From Vreelandella massiliensis (GTDB taxonomy: Bacteria; Pseudomonadota; Gammaproteobacteria; Pseudomonadales; Halomonadaceae), in contig NZ_LT699745.1 in NCBI RefSeq assembly GCF_900155385.1, forward strand, positions 773,720 through 837,719: a DNA stretch of 64,000 nt. Reading direction: 5' to 3'. Under the pieces are notes generated by a model. The model had not been told where the DNA came from, did no database searches, and saw nothing but the letters and a program-made list of their open reading frames with translations. Of this stretch, positions 31,318 to 39,821 are shown one piece after another. The translations under genes and the position numbers were made by a program. How positions within the stretch are numbered: the stretch's first letter is position 1; each line of letters begins with the position of its first letter.

Positions 31318-32777
31318 TGGATGTCGCACGGACAAAAGTGACGCTAGGGCTCTTTCTGGGGCCGCTATTGGCGCTGCTGCTGTCATGGGTGGAGGCGCCC
31401 GCCGATATGCCTCCCGTGGCGTGGAGCGTGGTTGCGCTCACCGCGTGGATGGCGGTGTGGTGGATTCTGGAGCCGGTGCCGATGGCGGTCACGGCGCTGC
31501 TGCCGGTGGCGCTGCTGCCGCTGTTGGGCGTGGGGGATATCAGCGCGGCGGCCGAGTCTTATGCTAACCCGTTGATTTTTCTCTTTCTGGGCGGCTTCAT
31601 GCTCGCCGAGGCGATCCAGCGCTGGAACTTACACCGGCGTATCGCCCTCGGCGTGCTGTCGGTGGCGGGCAAGCGCCCCGACCATCTGGTGGCAGGCTTT
31701 ATGGCGGCCACGGCGTTTTTGAGCATGTGGGTGAGCAATACCGCCACGGCGGCGCTGATGGTGCCGATCGGCATGTCGGTGCTGGCGCTGATGGAGCGCG
31801 ACGACGAACTCAATGCCGATCAGCAGCGTGCCCTGGCGCTCTGCATGCTGCTGGGGATCGCCCTGGCGGCCAATATTGGCGGTATGGGAACGCTGATCGG
31901 CACGCCTCCGAATGCGCTATTGGCCGGTTTTATCGGCGATAACTACGGCATCCAGATCGGGTTTGCGCAGTGGATGCTGGTGGCGATTCCGCCGGCGGCC
32001 ATCATGCTGGTCGCGGCCTGGTGGCTGTTGACGTTTACGATTTTTCCCGTGTCGCACGCGCCGCTGCACGGCATCAGCGCCATGTTGAGCCAGCAGGCGG
32101 AGGATCTGGGCGCCATGAGTGGCCCCGAAAAGCGCGTGGCGGCGGTGTTTTCCCTGGTGGCGGTAGCGTGGATTACGCGCCCGCTTCTACAAGAGTGGAC
32201 AGGGTTAACGCTAAGCGACGGCGGTATCGCCGTGATGGGGGCGCTGTTGCTGTTCGTGGTGCCGGCGCGCTGGCGCCAGCGCCAGTTCCTGCTCGACTGG
32301 GAGAGCGCGAAGAACTTGCCCTGGGGCGTGCTGCTTCTGGTGGGCGGCGGTTTGAGCCTGGGAACGGCGATCGAAAGCTCGGGGCTTGCGGGCGTGGTGG
32401 CCAATGGCCTGGCGGTGTTTGGTGCTTGGCCGAGCTGGGCGATGATTTTGATGGTGGTGGTGATCGTCATGCTAATGAGCCACGTCACCAGCAACAGCGC
32501 CACGGCCGCGGCGATTTTGCCGCTCACGGCCGCGCTGACGGTGAGCCTTGATGCCAGCCCCTTGCTGTTGGCGGTGCCAGTGGCGATGGCGGCGTCGTGC
32601 GCGTTCATGCTGCCCGTGGCCACGCCGCCCAATGCGGTGGTATTCGGCAGCGGCAAAGTCCGCGTGATGGACATGCTGCGCGCCGGGGCGGTGATGAGCG
32701 TGATCGCGGTGGTGATGATCTGTTTGGCGATGTTTGCCCTCGCGATGCCGATTTTGGGCTTTGGCTGGGCCGCCTAG
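31314..32777 (+). CDS. DASS (SLC13) family sodium-coupled anion symporter
   Basis: A 487-residue inner-membrane transporter of the divalent anion:Na+ symporter family, whose members move dicarboxylates, sulfate or similar anions. The two substrate-binding SNT motifs are visible as MWVSNTATAALMVPIG (about residue 140) and SHVTSNSATAAAILPL (about residue 395). The family signature AASCAFMLPVATPPNAVVFG is near the C-terminus, and GTLIGTPPNALLAGF lies in the middle. At least 11 hydrophobic helices can be traced. It overlaps the small membrane ORF upstream by 4 bp. The substrate cannot be told from sequence. Confidence 0.92.
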   Translation: MMDVARTKVTLGLFLGPLLALLLSWVEAPADMPPVAWSVVALTAWMAVWWILEPVPMAVTALLPVALLPLLGVGDISAAAESYANPLIFLFLGGFMLAEAIQRWNLHRRIALGVLSVAGKRPDHLVAGFMAATAFLSMWVSNTATAALMVPIGMSVLALMERDDELNADQQRALALCMLLGIALAANIGGMGTLIGTPPNALLAGFIGDNYGIQIGFAQWMLVAIPPAAIMLVAAWWLLTFTIFPVSHAPLHGISAMLSQQAEDLGAMSGPEKRVAAVFSLVAVAWITRPLLQEWTGLTLSDGGIAVMGALLLFVVPARWRQRQFLLDWESAKNLPWGVLLLVGGGLSLGTAIESSGLAGVVANGLAVFGAWPSWAMILMVVVIVMLMSHVTSNSATAAAILPLTAALTVSLDASPLLLAVPVAMAASCAFMLPVATPPNAVVFGSGKVRVMDMLRAGAVMSVIAVVMICLAMFALAMPILGFGWAA

Positions 32778-32929
32778 CGTGCGACCTGGCGCGAGCGTTA
32801 AAAGCGCCAGTTGTATTTTTTCCCATTTGGTTCCAAATTGTGACAGGGCCTTTGAATGAAGAACCTTTTAATTTAACACGCCCTAATGCTGGACATTTTA
32901 GGGACCATTTATCGGGAGTGCTAAATAAC

Positions 32930-34141
32930 ATGATCAATAAACGCATACTCGCTAGTGCCGTCGCCGCCTCAACGCTGGCGTTGACCGGGGTGGCCAACGC
33001 CGAAGTGAAAGTGGGCTTTTTGGGCGGCTTCACCGGGCCGATCGAAACCTTGACCCCGCCGGTGTATGACGCCGCGCAGCTGGCCATGCAGCATGTCAAC
33101 GAGCATGGCGGCATCCTCGGGGGCGAAGAGGTGACCATGCCCAGCGGCGACACCACCTGCTCGGACGCCTCGGCGGCCTCCAACGCCGCGGATCGCCTGG
33201 TCAACAGCGAAAATGTCACCGCAATTGTCGGCGCGCTCTGCACCGGGGCGACGATCGCCGCGGCCAATAACGCAGCGATTCCGGGCGGTGTGGTGATGGT
33301 CTCGCCGGCGTCAACCGCTCCCGCGGTCAGCGAGCTCGACGATGATGACCTGGTCTTCCGTACCGTGCCCTCCGATGCCTTCCAGGGCGAGGCGCTGGCC
33401 AAGATGCTGCTTGAAAAAGGCATCGAGGAGGTCGCGGTAACCTATGTGAACAACGACTACGGTCGCGGCCTGGCCGATGCCTTCGTGGCGACTTACGAGG
33501 CCGAAGGCGGCACCGTGGCGGAGAACCTCGCCCACGAAGACAACCGCGCCGACTACCGCGCCGAGCTTGGCACTCTGGCCGCTACCGGCGTGCCCAATTT
33601 GGTAGTGCTGGCCTATGGCGATACCTCCGGGCAGACGGTCGTTCGTCAAGCCTACGAGAGCGGCATGTTCACCCAGTACATCGGTGCCGACGGCATGGTG
33701 ATTTCGGGGCTGCTCGACGGCGTGGGGGTTGAGGTGCTCAACGACAACTTTATCGCCACGCGCCCCGGTAACCCGGACTCCCCCGGCACCCAGCGCTTTG
33801 AGGAGCTGGCCGAGGCGGGGGGTATTTCTCATGAAGCGGTCTTTGCCGGCCAAGGCTACGATGCCGCCTTCTTGCTCGCGCTTGCCATCGAGCAGAACGG
33901 CAGCGCCGAGCGTGAGGGGCTCTCCGAGGCGCTGCGTAGCGTCGCGACCGCGCCTGGCGAAGTGATTCTCCCCGGCGAGTGGGAAAAGGCGGTGGAGTTG
34001 ATCGCCGCCGGCGAGGAGATCAACTACGAAGGCGCCTCCGGCAGCCATGAATTTGACGAAAACGGCGACGTGCCGGGCATCGTCGAAGAGATGGCGGTGG
34101 AAGACGGCGAGTTTGTCAGCAAAGGCTTCCTCGACCAGTAA
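32930..34141 (+). CDS. LIV-type ABC transporter periplasmic substrate-binding protein
   Basis: A 403-residue periplasmic binding protein, type I fold. A signal peptide (MINKRILASAVAASTLALTG, cleavage near VANA) is followed by EVKVGFLGGFTGPIETL, VNEHGGILGGEEVTMPSGD, AIVGALCTGATIAAANNAAI and VYSPAST-type sequence. VTYVNNDYGRGLADAFVATY and GQGYDAAFLLALAIEQ come further on. GGGAG precedes the ATG at 32930; the upstream extension to 32597 lies inside the DASS gene and is not used. It is convergent with the permease/ATPase genes at 34213-38112 and very probably serves them. Ligand (branched-chain amino acid or related) not determinable. Confidence 0.92.
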   Translation: MINKRILASAVAASTLALTGVANAEVKVGFLGGFTGPIETLTPPVYDAAQLAMQHVNEHGGILGGEEVTMPSGDTTCSDASAASNAADRLVNSENVTAIVGALCTGATIAAANNAAIPGGVVMVSPASTAPAVSELDDDDLVFRTVPSDAFQGEALAKMLLEKGIEEVAVTYVNNDYGRGLADAFVATYEAEGGTVAENLAHEDNRADYRAELGTLAATGVPNLVVLAYGDTSGQTVVRQAYESGMFTQYIGADGMVISGLLDGVGVEVLNDNFIATRPGNPDSPGTQRFEELAEAGGISHEAVFAGQGYDAAFLLALAIEQNGSAEREGLSEALRSVATAPGEVILPGEWEKAVELIAAGEEINYEGASGSHEFDENGDVPGIVEEMAVEDGEFVSKGFLDQ

Positions 34142-34157
34142 GCGCGCCTCGCGCATT

Positions 34158-34194
34158 AAAAAAGCCCCGGCGGAGAAATCTGCCGGGGCTTTTT
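34158..34194. terminator. bidirectional terminator between the binding-protein and permease genes
   Basis: AAAAGCCCCGGC - 10-base loop - GCCGGGGCTTTTT, with A and T runs on both sides, between convergent genes. Confidence 0.9.
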
Positions 34195-34212
34195 GCGTAA
34201 GGCTTGGAGAGC

Positions 34213-35523
34213 TTAATCGTGGTAACGAATTTTCTCGGGCAGTAGCCCTTTGGGGGCAAAGCGCAGCACCAGCGTGATCAAAAGCCCGATCACAAACACC
34301 CGGGCCTGTAGCGCGCGGCTATCCAGGTTGGTGGGCGCGTCCCAGCCGAAGCTGCCCTCGCCGAAGGCCACGGCCAGCTCCAGCACGGCAAGCGCCAACG
34401 GCTCCGACATCACCCAGATCAGGTAGACCGCAACGGCGCCAAAAATCGTGCCCAGGTTGTTGCCCGGCCCGCCCAGGATCACCATCACCAGCACCAGAAA
34501 GGTGTGATTGAGCGGCATATAGCCTTGCGGGTCGAAGATGCCGTTAAAGCTGCCCAGGGCCGCGCCGCCGATGCCCATCAAGATGCAGCCGAGGACAAAA
34601 ATCTCCAAGCGGCGCTTGTTGATATCCTTCCCCATGGCCGCGGCGGCGGTCTCGTTATCGCGAATCGCGCGGATCATCCGGCCCCAAGGGGCGTGGTAGG
34701 CGCGGTGCAGCAGGAAAAATATCACCGCGATCATCACCACCGTCACCGAGAGATAGAGCGCGCGGGCGAGGGTGAAGCCGACTTCTCCCGGCCCTGGCAC
34801 CGGCCAGGGCAGCGGCGAGACGGTGGCGGTGCCGCGGGTCAGCCAGTCGGCGTTTTTGAGTACCGCCTTGATGATCTCGGCGATGCCCAGGGTGGCGATG
34901 GCCAGGTAGTCGCTGCGAAGCCCTAGGCACACGCCGCCGATAAAGTAGCCCACCACGCCGGCCACCGCCCCGCCGACAATCCAGCCCAGCCACGGCGGTA
35001 GACCCAGGCCGCCGATATAACCAAACTGCGACTCGATCTGTTCGGTCACCGCGCCCAGCTGGCTGGAGACAAGCAGGTACACCACCAGCGCGGCCAGCAC
35101 CGCGAGCACGGTGCGCAGGCGCTTAGGCACACCCAAACGGTGCAGACGGCTGGCGCCGACCACCGCAGCAATACCGACGGCCGCGATAAGCAGCACCTGG
35201 CCCAGCTCGCCGGCCAGAGGGCTTGACCAAAACTCAGCATTGACCGGCATGCTGAACGCCATGGCGCAGTAGCCCCCCAAGGCCACAAAGCCCATGACCC
35301 CGGCATTGAACTGCCCCGCGTAGCCCCACTGAATGGTAAGGCCGAGGGCGAGAATGGCGTAGCAGGCCGCCTCGACCAGCATTCGCGTGCTGTAGGCCGC
35401 GCCCATCAAGGCGTAGATGCTCAGAATCGCGACGAGCAGGGCGCCGAAGAGTACCACCTCGCGCAGCGGAAAAGCCGAGGGCGCGGCGACCAAATCGTCG
35501 CGCTGTTTGTCTTGTGTACGCAT
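34213..35523 (-). CDS. livM: LIV-type ABC transporter permease (LivM-like)
   Basis: A 436-residue inner-membrane permease of the branched-chain amino acid ABC group. About ten helices, with LGLTIQWGYAGQFNAGVMGF (the usual N-terminal signature), LGLRSDYLAIATLGIAEIIK, the EAA-like cytoplasmic loop GRMIRAIRDNETAAAAMGKD, and MVILGGPGNNLGTIFGAV. An N-terminal hydrophilic lead of about 20 residues is present. Its ATG overlaps the stop of the LivH-like gene by one base (TGATG). Substrate specificity unknown. Confidence 0.93.
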   Translation of the reverse strand: MRTQDKQRDDLVAAPSAFPLREVVLFGALLVAILSIYALMGAAYSTRMLVEAACYAILALGLTIQWGYAGQFNAGVMGFVALGGYCAMAFSMPVNAEFWSSPLAGELGQVLLIAAVGIAAVVGASRLHRLGVPKRLRTVLAVLAALVVYLLVSSQLGAVTEQIESQFGYIGGLGLPPWLGWIVGGAVAGVVGYFIGGVCLGLRSDYLAIATLGIAEIIKAVLKNADWLTRGTATVSPLPWPVPGPGEVGFTLARALYLSVTVVMIAVIFFLLHRAYHAPWGRMIRAIRDNETAAAAMGKDINKRRLEIFVLGCILMGIGGAALGSFNGIFDPQGYMPLNHTFLVLVMVILGGPGNNLGTIFGAVAVYLIWVMSEPLALAVLELAVAFGEGSFGWDAPTNLDSRALQARVFVIGLLITLVLRFAPKGLLPEKIRYHD

Positions 35524-36527
35524 CAGATCACCTTACCCTTGAACAGCCCGGTCGGGCGCCACACCAGAATGGCGACAAGAAGGAAAAACGGCACCACGAT
35601 TTTGTACTCGGTGCTGACGAAGGCGAGATTGGTGGGCAGCTCCAGCCACGAAGGGAAGCTATCGCGGAAGGGGCGTAGAAGAATGTTCCAGTTGAACACC
35701 GCTAGCGTCTCGGCGAAGCCGACCACGAAACCGCCGGCAATCGCCCCGTAAGGGTGCCCCACGCCGCCGACGATCGCCGCGGCGAAGATCGGCAGCAGCA
35801 AGAAGAAACTCAAGTCCGGCTTGAAGGTGACATCCAGCGATAATAATGTGCCCGCGATGGCGGCAAGCCCGCCGGCGATGACCCAGGTCACGGCGACAAT
35901 CAGGTGAGTATTGATGCCCGAGGCCTGAGCTAGCTCAGGATTATCCGACATCGCCCGCATCGCCTTGCCCAGCCGCGAACGGTTTAAGAACAGATGTAGG
36001 GCAATCACGGTCACCAGGGTAATCACAAAAAGGTAGACCTGGGGCTCGGTGACCACAATCGGCATACGCACGCCGTCAAACGGCAGCGCTAGGCGGAAAA
36101 TCTCTTTGCGGTCATCGACGTAGAGGCTTTGCCCGCTGGTACCGGAAAACAGGCGAATCAAGCCTTGCAGCATCAGCGTCACGCCCAGCGAGCCGATCAC
36201 CAGCACAATGGGTTTGACGCCGTGGCTGCGCAGCGGCTTGTAGAAGAGCCGGTCGATCCCTACGGCCAGCCCTGCGGTGAGCAGCATCGCCAGCGGCAGC
36301 ATGACAAGCGCGGTGGGCACGCCGATGGCGGCGCCGGCGGCGGGAAAGGCGGTGGTCAAGAGCAGCACCATAAAGGCACCGAAGGTCATCATATCGGCGT
36401 GGGCAAAATGGGCGAAGCGCATAATGCTGAAGATCAGCGTCACGCCCACCGCGCCGATGGCGTAGATGGAGCCGGTCACACTGCCGGCGACCACCACGTT
36501 GTTAATAAAAAAGACCAGTTCGTTCAC
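35523..36527 (-). CDS. livH: LIV-type ABC transporter permease (LivH-like)
   Basis: A 334-residue permease with about eight helices. Family markers are VTGSIYAIGAVGVTLIFSIM and RFAHFAHADMMTFGAFMVLL at the N-terminus, the EAA-like loop SRLGKAMRAMSDNPELAQAS and AAIVGGVGHPYGAIAGGFVV. It pairs with the LivM-like permease, which overlaps it, and with two ATPases encoded just upstream. Order on the minus strand is LivG, LivF, LivH, LivM. Confidence 0.93.
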   Translation of the reverse strand: MNELVFFINNVVVAGSVTGSIYAIGAVGVTLIFSIMRFAHFAHADMMTFGAFMVLLLTTAFPAAGAAIGVPTALVMLPLAMLLTAGLAVGIDRLFYKPLRSHGVKPIVLVIGSLGVTLMLQGLIRLFSGTSGQSLYVDDRKEIFRLALPFDGVRMPIVVTEPQVYLFVITLVTVIALHLFLNRSRLGKAMRAMSDNPELAQASGINTHLIVAVTWVIAGGLAAIAGTLLSLDVTFKPDLSFFLLLPIFAAAIVGGVGHPYGAIAGGFVVGFAETLAVFNWNILLRPFRDSFPSWLELPTNLAFVSTEYKIVVPFFLLVAILVWRPTGLFKGKVI

Positions 36528-36557
36528 GGCATGATTCTCCAGTACGGGCTCCGGGGG

Positions 36558-37262
36558 CTACCCACCGAGGAAGCTCTTGGCGACATCTGGGTCGGCCAGC
36601 AGGGCTTGCCCGGTATCGGTGAAGCGGTTTTGGCCGGCCGCGAGGACAAAGCCCTTATCCGCGATTGCCAAGGCCTGCTTGGCGTTCTGTTCGACCATCA
36701 AGATGCCCACGCCGGCGGCGTTGATCTCTTTCACCCGCGCGAAAATGTCGTTCATATATAGCGGCGAAAGCCCGGCGGTCGGCTCGTCGAGCAGCAACAG
36801 GCTGGGTTCGGCCATCAGCGCGCGCCCCATGGCGACCATCTGGCGTTGCCCCCCTGAAAGCTCGCCGGCGGGCTGGCGGCGTTTGTCATATAGCGGCGGG
36901 AAGAACTCATACACCTGGGCGAGCATGCGCTTGACGTTGTGCGGCTTGAGAAACGCCCCCATCTCTAGGTTTTCTTGCACCGAGAGGCTCGGGAAGACGT
37001 TTTTCTCCTGGGGAATAAACCCCATGCCGCGCTGCACCAGCTTGTTGGGCGGCAGGTTGTGGATGGGCTCGCCCAGCAGCAGGATCTCGCCCTGGTTGAC
37101 ATTCAGCAGGCCAAAAATGGCTTTCAGCATGGTCGATTTACCGGCGCCGTTGGGGCCAACAATCACCCCCACTTCATCCGCTTCCAGCGTCATGTTGACC
37201 CCGTTGAGGATGTTCATGCCGCCGTAACCGCCGTACACGTCGCGTGCTTCAAGTAAAGGCAT
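36558..37262 (-). CDS. livF: LIV-type ABC transporter ATPase (LivF-like)
   Basis: A 234-residue cytoplasmic ATPase: Walker A GPNGAGKSTMLKAIFGLL, Q-loop MGFIPQEKNVFPSLSVQEN, signature LSGGQRQMVAMGRALM and Walker B LLLLDEPTAGLSP. EQNAKQALAIADKGFVL near the C-terminus is typical for LivF. The gene lies 30 bp from the LivH-like permease and 79 bp from the LivG-like ATPase, same operon. Confidence 0.94.
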   Translation of the reverse strand: MPLLEARDVYGGYGGMNILNGVNMTLEADEVGVIVGPNGAGKSTMLKAIFGLLNVNQGEILLLGEPIHNLPPNKLVQRGMGFIPQEKNVFPSLSVQENLEMGAFLKPHNVKRMLAQVYEFFPPLYDKRRQPAGELSGGQRQMVAMGRALMAEPSLLLLDEPTAGLSPLYMNDIFARVKEINAAGVGILMVEQNAKQALAIADKGFVLAAGQNRFTDTGQALLADPDVAKSFLGG

Positions 37263-37341
37263 GGTCGTGATGTCTCAAAGTGGTATCTCAGAATGTTTTT
37301 AGCGTTGTTGTGTGCTCGCGCTGTCGCCACGCGCTTTAACG

Positions 37342-38112
37342 TCAGGCCGCGCTGCCGCCGAAGTACGCTTCGATCACCTCGGGGTTATTCTGCACCGCCT
37401 CGATGGTGTCCTCCATCATCACGCTGCCTTGGGCCAGCACGATCACCGGGTCGCACAGCCGCGCGATCATCTCCATGTCGTGCTCGATGACCAGGAAGGT
37501 GTAGCCCATCTCCTGGTTCAGCCGCTCGATATTACCGATCAAGTCGCCAAGCAGGGTGCGGTTAACCCCGGCGGCGATCTCATCGAGCAGCACCACCTTG
37601 GCGTCGGTCATCATGGTGCGGCCAAGCTCAAGAAGCTTTTTCTGGCCGCCGGAGAGGTTGCCGGCAAGCTCGTTGCGCACGTGCGAAAGACCGATGAAGT
37701 CGATGACCTCCCGTGCCCGGCGGCGCACCTCGCCCTCGTGCTCGCGCACCTGCCCAGGCTTCAACCAGGTGTTAAACAGGCTTTCGCCGGGCTGGTGGGG
37801 GGGCACCATCATTAGGTTTTCCAGCGCACTCATGTGGCCAAACTCATGGGCGATCTGAAACGTGCGCAACAGCCCCTTATGAAAGCGCGCGTTTGCACTC
37901 AGTGCGGTGATGTCCTCGCCGTTGAGCAACACGCGGCCGCTATCGGGGGTCAGGGCGCCTGCGATCACGTTGAACAGGGTCGATTTCCCCGCCCCGTTGG
38001 GGCCGATCATCCCGGTGACCGAGCCCTTGGCCACCTGGATAGAGCAGTCATTGATCACCTGCAGGCCGCCAAATGCCTTGTTAACCCGCTGCACCTCGAT
38101 GATGGGTGTCAT
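37342..38112 (-). CDS. livG: LIV-type ABC transporter ATPase (LivG-like)
   Basis: A 256-residue ATPase: Walker A GPNGAGKSTLFNVIAGAL, Q-loop region RTFQIAHEFGHMSALENLMM, signature NLSGGQKKLLELGRTMM, Walker B KVVLLDEIAAGVN and switch histidine FLVIEHDMEMIARL. The helical insertion after the Q-loop is the LivG-type one. First gene of the LivGFHM set on this strand; the NSS transporter gene lies 56 bp further upstream on the same strand and may share the transcript. Confidence 0.94.
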   Translation of the reverse strand: MTPIIEVQRVNKAFGGLQVINDCSIQVAKGSVTGMIGPNGAGKSTLFNVIAGALTPDSGRVLLNGEDITALSANARFHKGLLRTFQIAHEFGHMSALENLMMVPPHQPGESLFNTWLKPGQVREHEGEVRRRAREVIDFIGLSHVRNELAGNLSGGQKKLLELGRTMMTDAKVVLLDEIAAGVNRTLLGDLIGNIERLNQEMGYTFLVIEHDMEMIARLCDPVIVLAQGSVMMEDTIEAVQNNPEVIEAYFGGSAA

Positions 38113-38168
38113 GAAGCGACCTCGTTGGGTAGTGGATGATTGTGGTAGTCGATCATTTTGGTGGTCGA

Positions 38169-39614
38169 TTATTGTTGTTGGGCGTTATTGACCAGAAAGG
38201 TACGCCCGGCGGCAAAGGCGCCGACGATCACTAGCGCGCCGATGGCCGGAATCCAGTAGCCCTCAACCTGCGGCAGGGTGCGCAGGAACACAAACGCCAC
38301 GGCCGCCGGGGCGATAAAGCGCACCAAGAAGCGCCACACGGCAAACCAGGTGTCATGGCCACCGAGCTCTTTGGCGACCTCGCTTTGCGTTAGCGCCCAG
38401 CCGGCAAACAGCGCAATCAATAACCCACCGAGCGGCATAAAGATATTGGTCAAAAGCTCAATAAACTCAAACGCGCTGCGGCCAAAGAGGGTGTGGAAAA
38501 TAGTGCCTTCCGCCCAGAGGTTGAAGCTCACCACGGTTAAAAGCCCCAGCGCCCAGCTCGCGATGACCATCAGGGCGACCGACTGCGGGCGGGTGAGATC
38601 AAAGCGCTCGACCAAAAACGCGGCGACCGGCTCAATCAGCGAGATCGATGAGCTAAGCGCGGCACCTAGTACCAGGATAAAGAACACCCCGCCGACCAGC
38701 GCGCCGAACGGCATCTCAGCGAACGCCAGCGGTATGGTGACAAACATCAGCCCCGGTCCTTGGCCGGTTTCGAGGCCGGCGCCAAAGACCAGCGCAAAAA
38801 TTGCCAGGCCGGCGACCAAGGCTACGGCGGTATCCACAAACGCCACTGCAAGCGCTGTGCGGGTGAGCGAGGCCGTGCTCGACATGTAAGCGCCGTACGC
38901 CATGATCGCGCCCATCCCCAAGCTCAGGGTGAAGAACGACTGCCCCATGGCTTGTAGCCAGCCTTCTAGGCTCAGATCGGCAAGGTTAAACGTGAACAAA
39001 AAGCGGGCAGCGGCGCCGATATCGCCATTGACCGCGCTGTAGCCGAGCACCACCAGCAAAATAATAAACAGCGCCGGCATAATGATGCGCAGGCCGCCTT
39101 CGATGCCCTTGTGAATCCCCATGCCCACGATCAGCGCGGAGAGGGCGATAAAGAGAGTGTGGTAGAGCGTCATCAGCCCCGGCGAGGCGAGCAGGCTGTT
39201 AAAGCCCGCCCCGATGGTCTCGGCATCGGCGCCGATCAACGAGCCGGTGAGCATCTGCCAGGTGTAGTGCAGCGACCAGCCGGCGACCACCGAATAAAAG
39301 CTCAAAATCAGAAACGCGGAGGCGGCACCCAGCCAGCCGATGGTCTCCCAACCGCGTGAGGTGTTATGGGTTTTGGTTAGGTGACGCATGCCCATGATCG
39401 GGCTTTGACGGCTGGTGCGGCCGAGCATGATTTCCGCGATTAAAATGGGGATGCCCACGGCGAAAATGGTCAGCGCGTAAACCAGAATGAAAGCGCCGCC
39501 ACCATTTTCGCCGGTGAGATAGGGAAAGCGCCAAAGGTTCCCCAGCCCCACGGCGGAGCCTACCGCCGCGAGCAAAAAGGTACCTTTGTGTGTCCAGACG
39601 TTGTGACCGCTCAT
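38169..39614 (-). CDS. neurotransmitter:sodium symporter (NSS/SNF) family transporter
   Basis: A 481-residue Na+-dependent transporter of the LeuT group, usually importing amino acids. The N-terminal signature WTHKGTFLLAAVGSAVGLGN LWRFPY (helix 1, sodium and substrate site) is present. NGGGAFILVYALTIFAVGIP and FFTLSLGMGAIMAYGAYMSS (helix 6 unwound region) follow, then GAALSSSISLIEPVAAFLVE (helix 8 sodium site). About 11-12 helices. The start at 39614 (MSGHNVWTHKG) places helix 1 correctly; the 39689 start adds an odd leader. Its place just before the LIV operon suggests a shared amino-acid-uptake theme. Confidence 0.93.
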   Translation of the reverse strand: MSGHNVWTHKGTFLLAAVGSAVGLGNLWRFPYLTGENGGGAFILVYALTIFAVGIPILIAEIMLGRTSRQSPIMGMRHLTKTHNTSRGWETIGWLGAASAFLILSFYSVVAGWSLHYTWQMLTGSLIGADAETIGAGFNSLLASPGLMTLYHTLFIALSALIVGMGIHKGIEGGLRIIMPALFIILLVVLGYSAVNGDIGAAARFLFTFNLADLSLEGWLQAMGQSFFTLSLGMGAIMAYGAYMSSTASLTRTALAVAFVDTAVALVAGLAIFALVFGAGLETGQGPGLMFVTIPLAFAEMPFGALVGGVFFILVLGAALSSSISLIEPVAAFLVERFDLTRPQSVALMVIASWALGLLTVVSFNLWAEGTIFHTLFGRSAFEFIELLTNIFMPLGGLLIALFAGWALTQSEVAKELGGHDTWFAVWRFLVRFIAPAAVAFVFLRTLPQVEGYWIPAIGALVIVGAFAAGRTFLVNNAQQQ

Positions 39615-39772
39615 GGGGAGTGTCCGTGTTATATCCGTTGAAGGTGATGTTGGGTAGCGGCATTTTTCATACTCGCGTTTAACGCCCAACTTTGCGTGAT
39701 TAAAGCGTTGGGTGCCAGCCGTCTAGCGTTGGCCGTATTAACGGGCAAGCGCGTTAGGCAAAGGCGATACCC

Positions 39773-39799
39773 AAAAAAGCCCGCTGTGTCAGCGGGCTT
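39773..39799 (-). terminator. Rho-independent terminator after typA
   Basis: On the minus strand AAGCCCGCT-gacac-AGCGGGCTTTTTTGG, 23 bp beyond the typA stop. Confidence 0.85.
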
Positions 39800-39821
39800 G
39801 GTGCGTGGTGCGGTGCGAGCG

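Noticed and set aside
32597-32929. N-terminal extension of the binding-protein frame
   Set aside because: It overlaps the DASS gene and lacks a ribosome site; the start at 32930 has GGGAG and begins a clean signal peptide.
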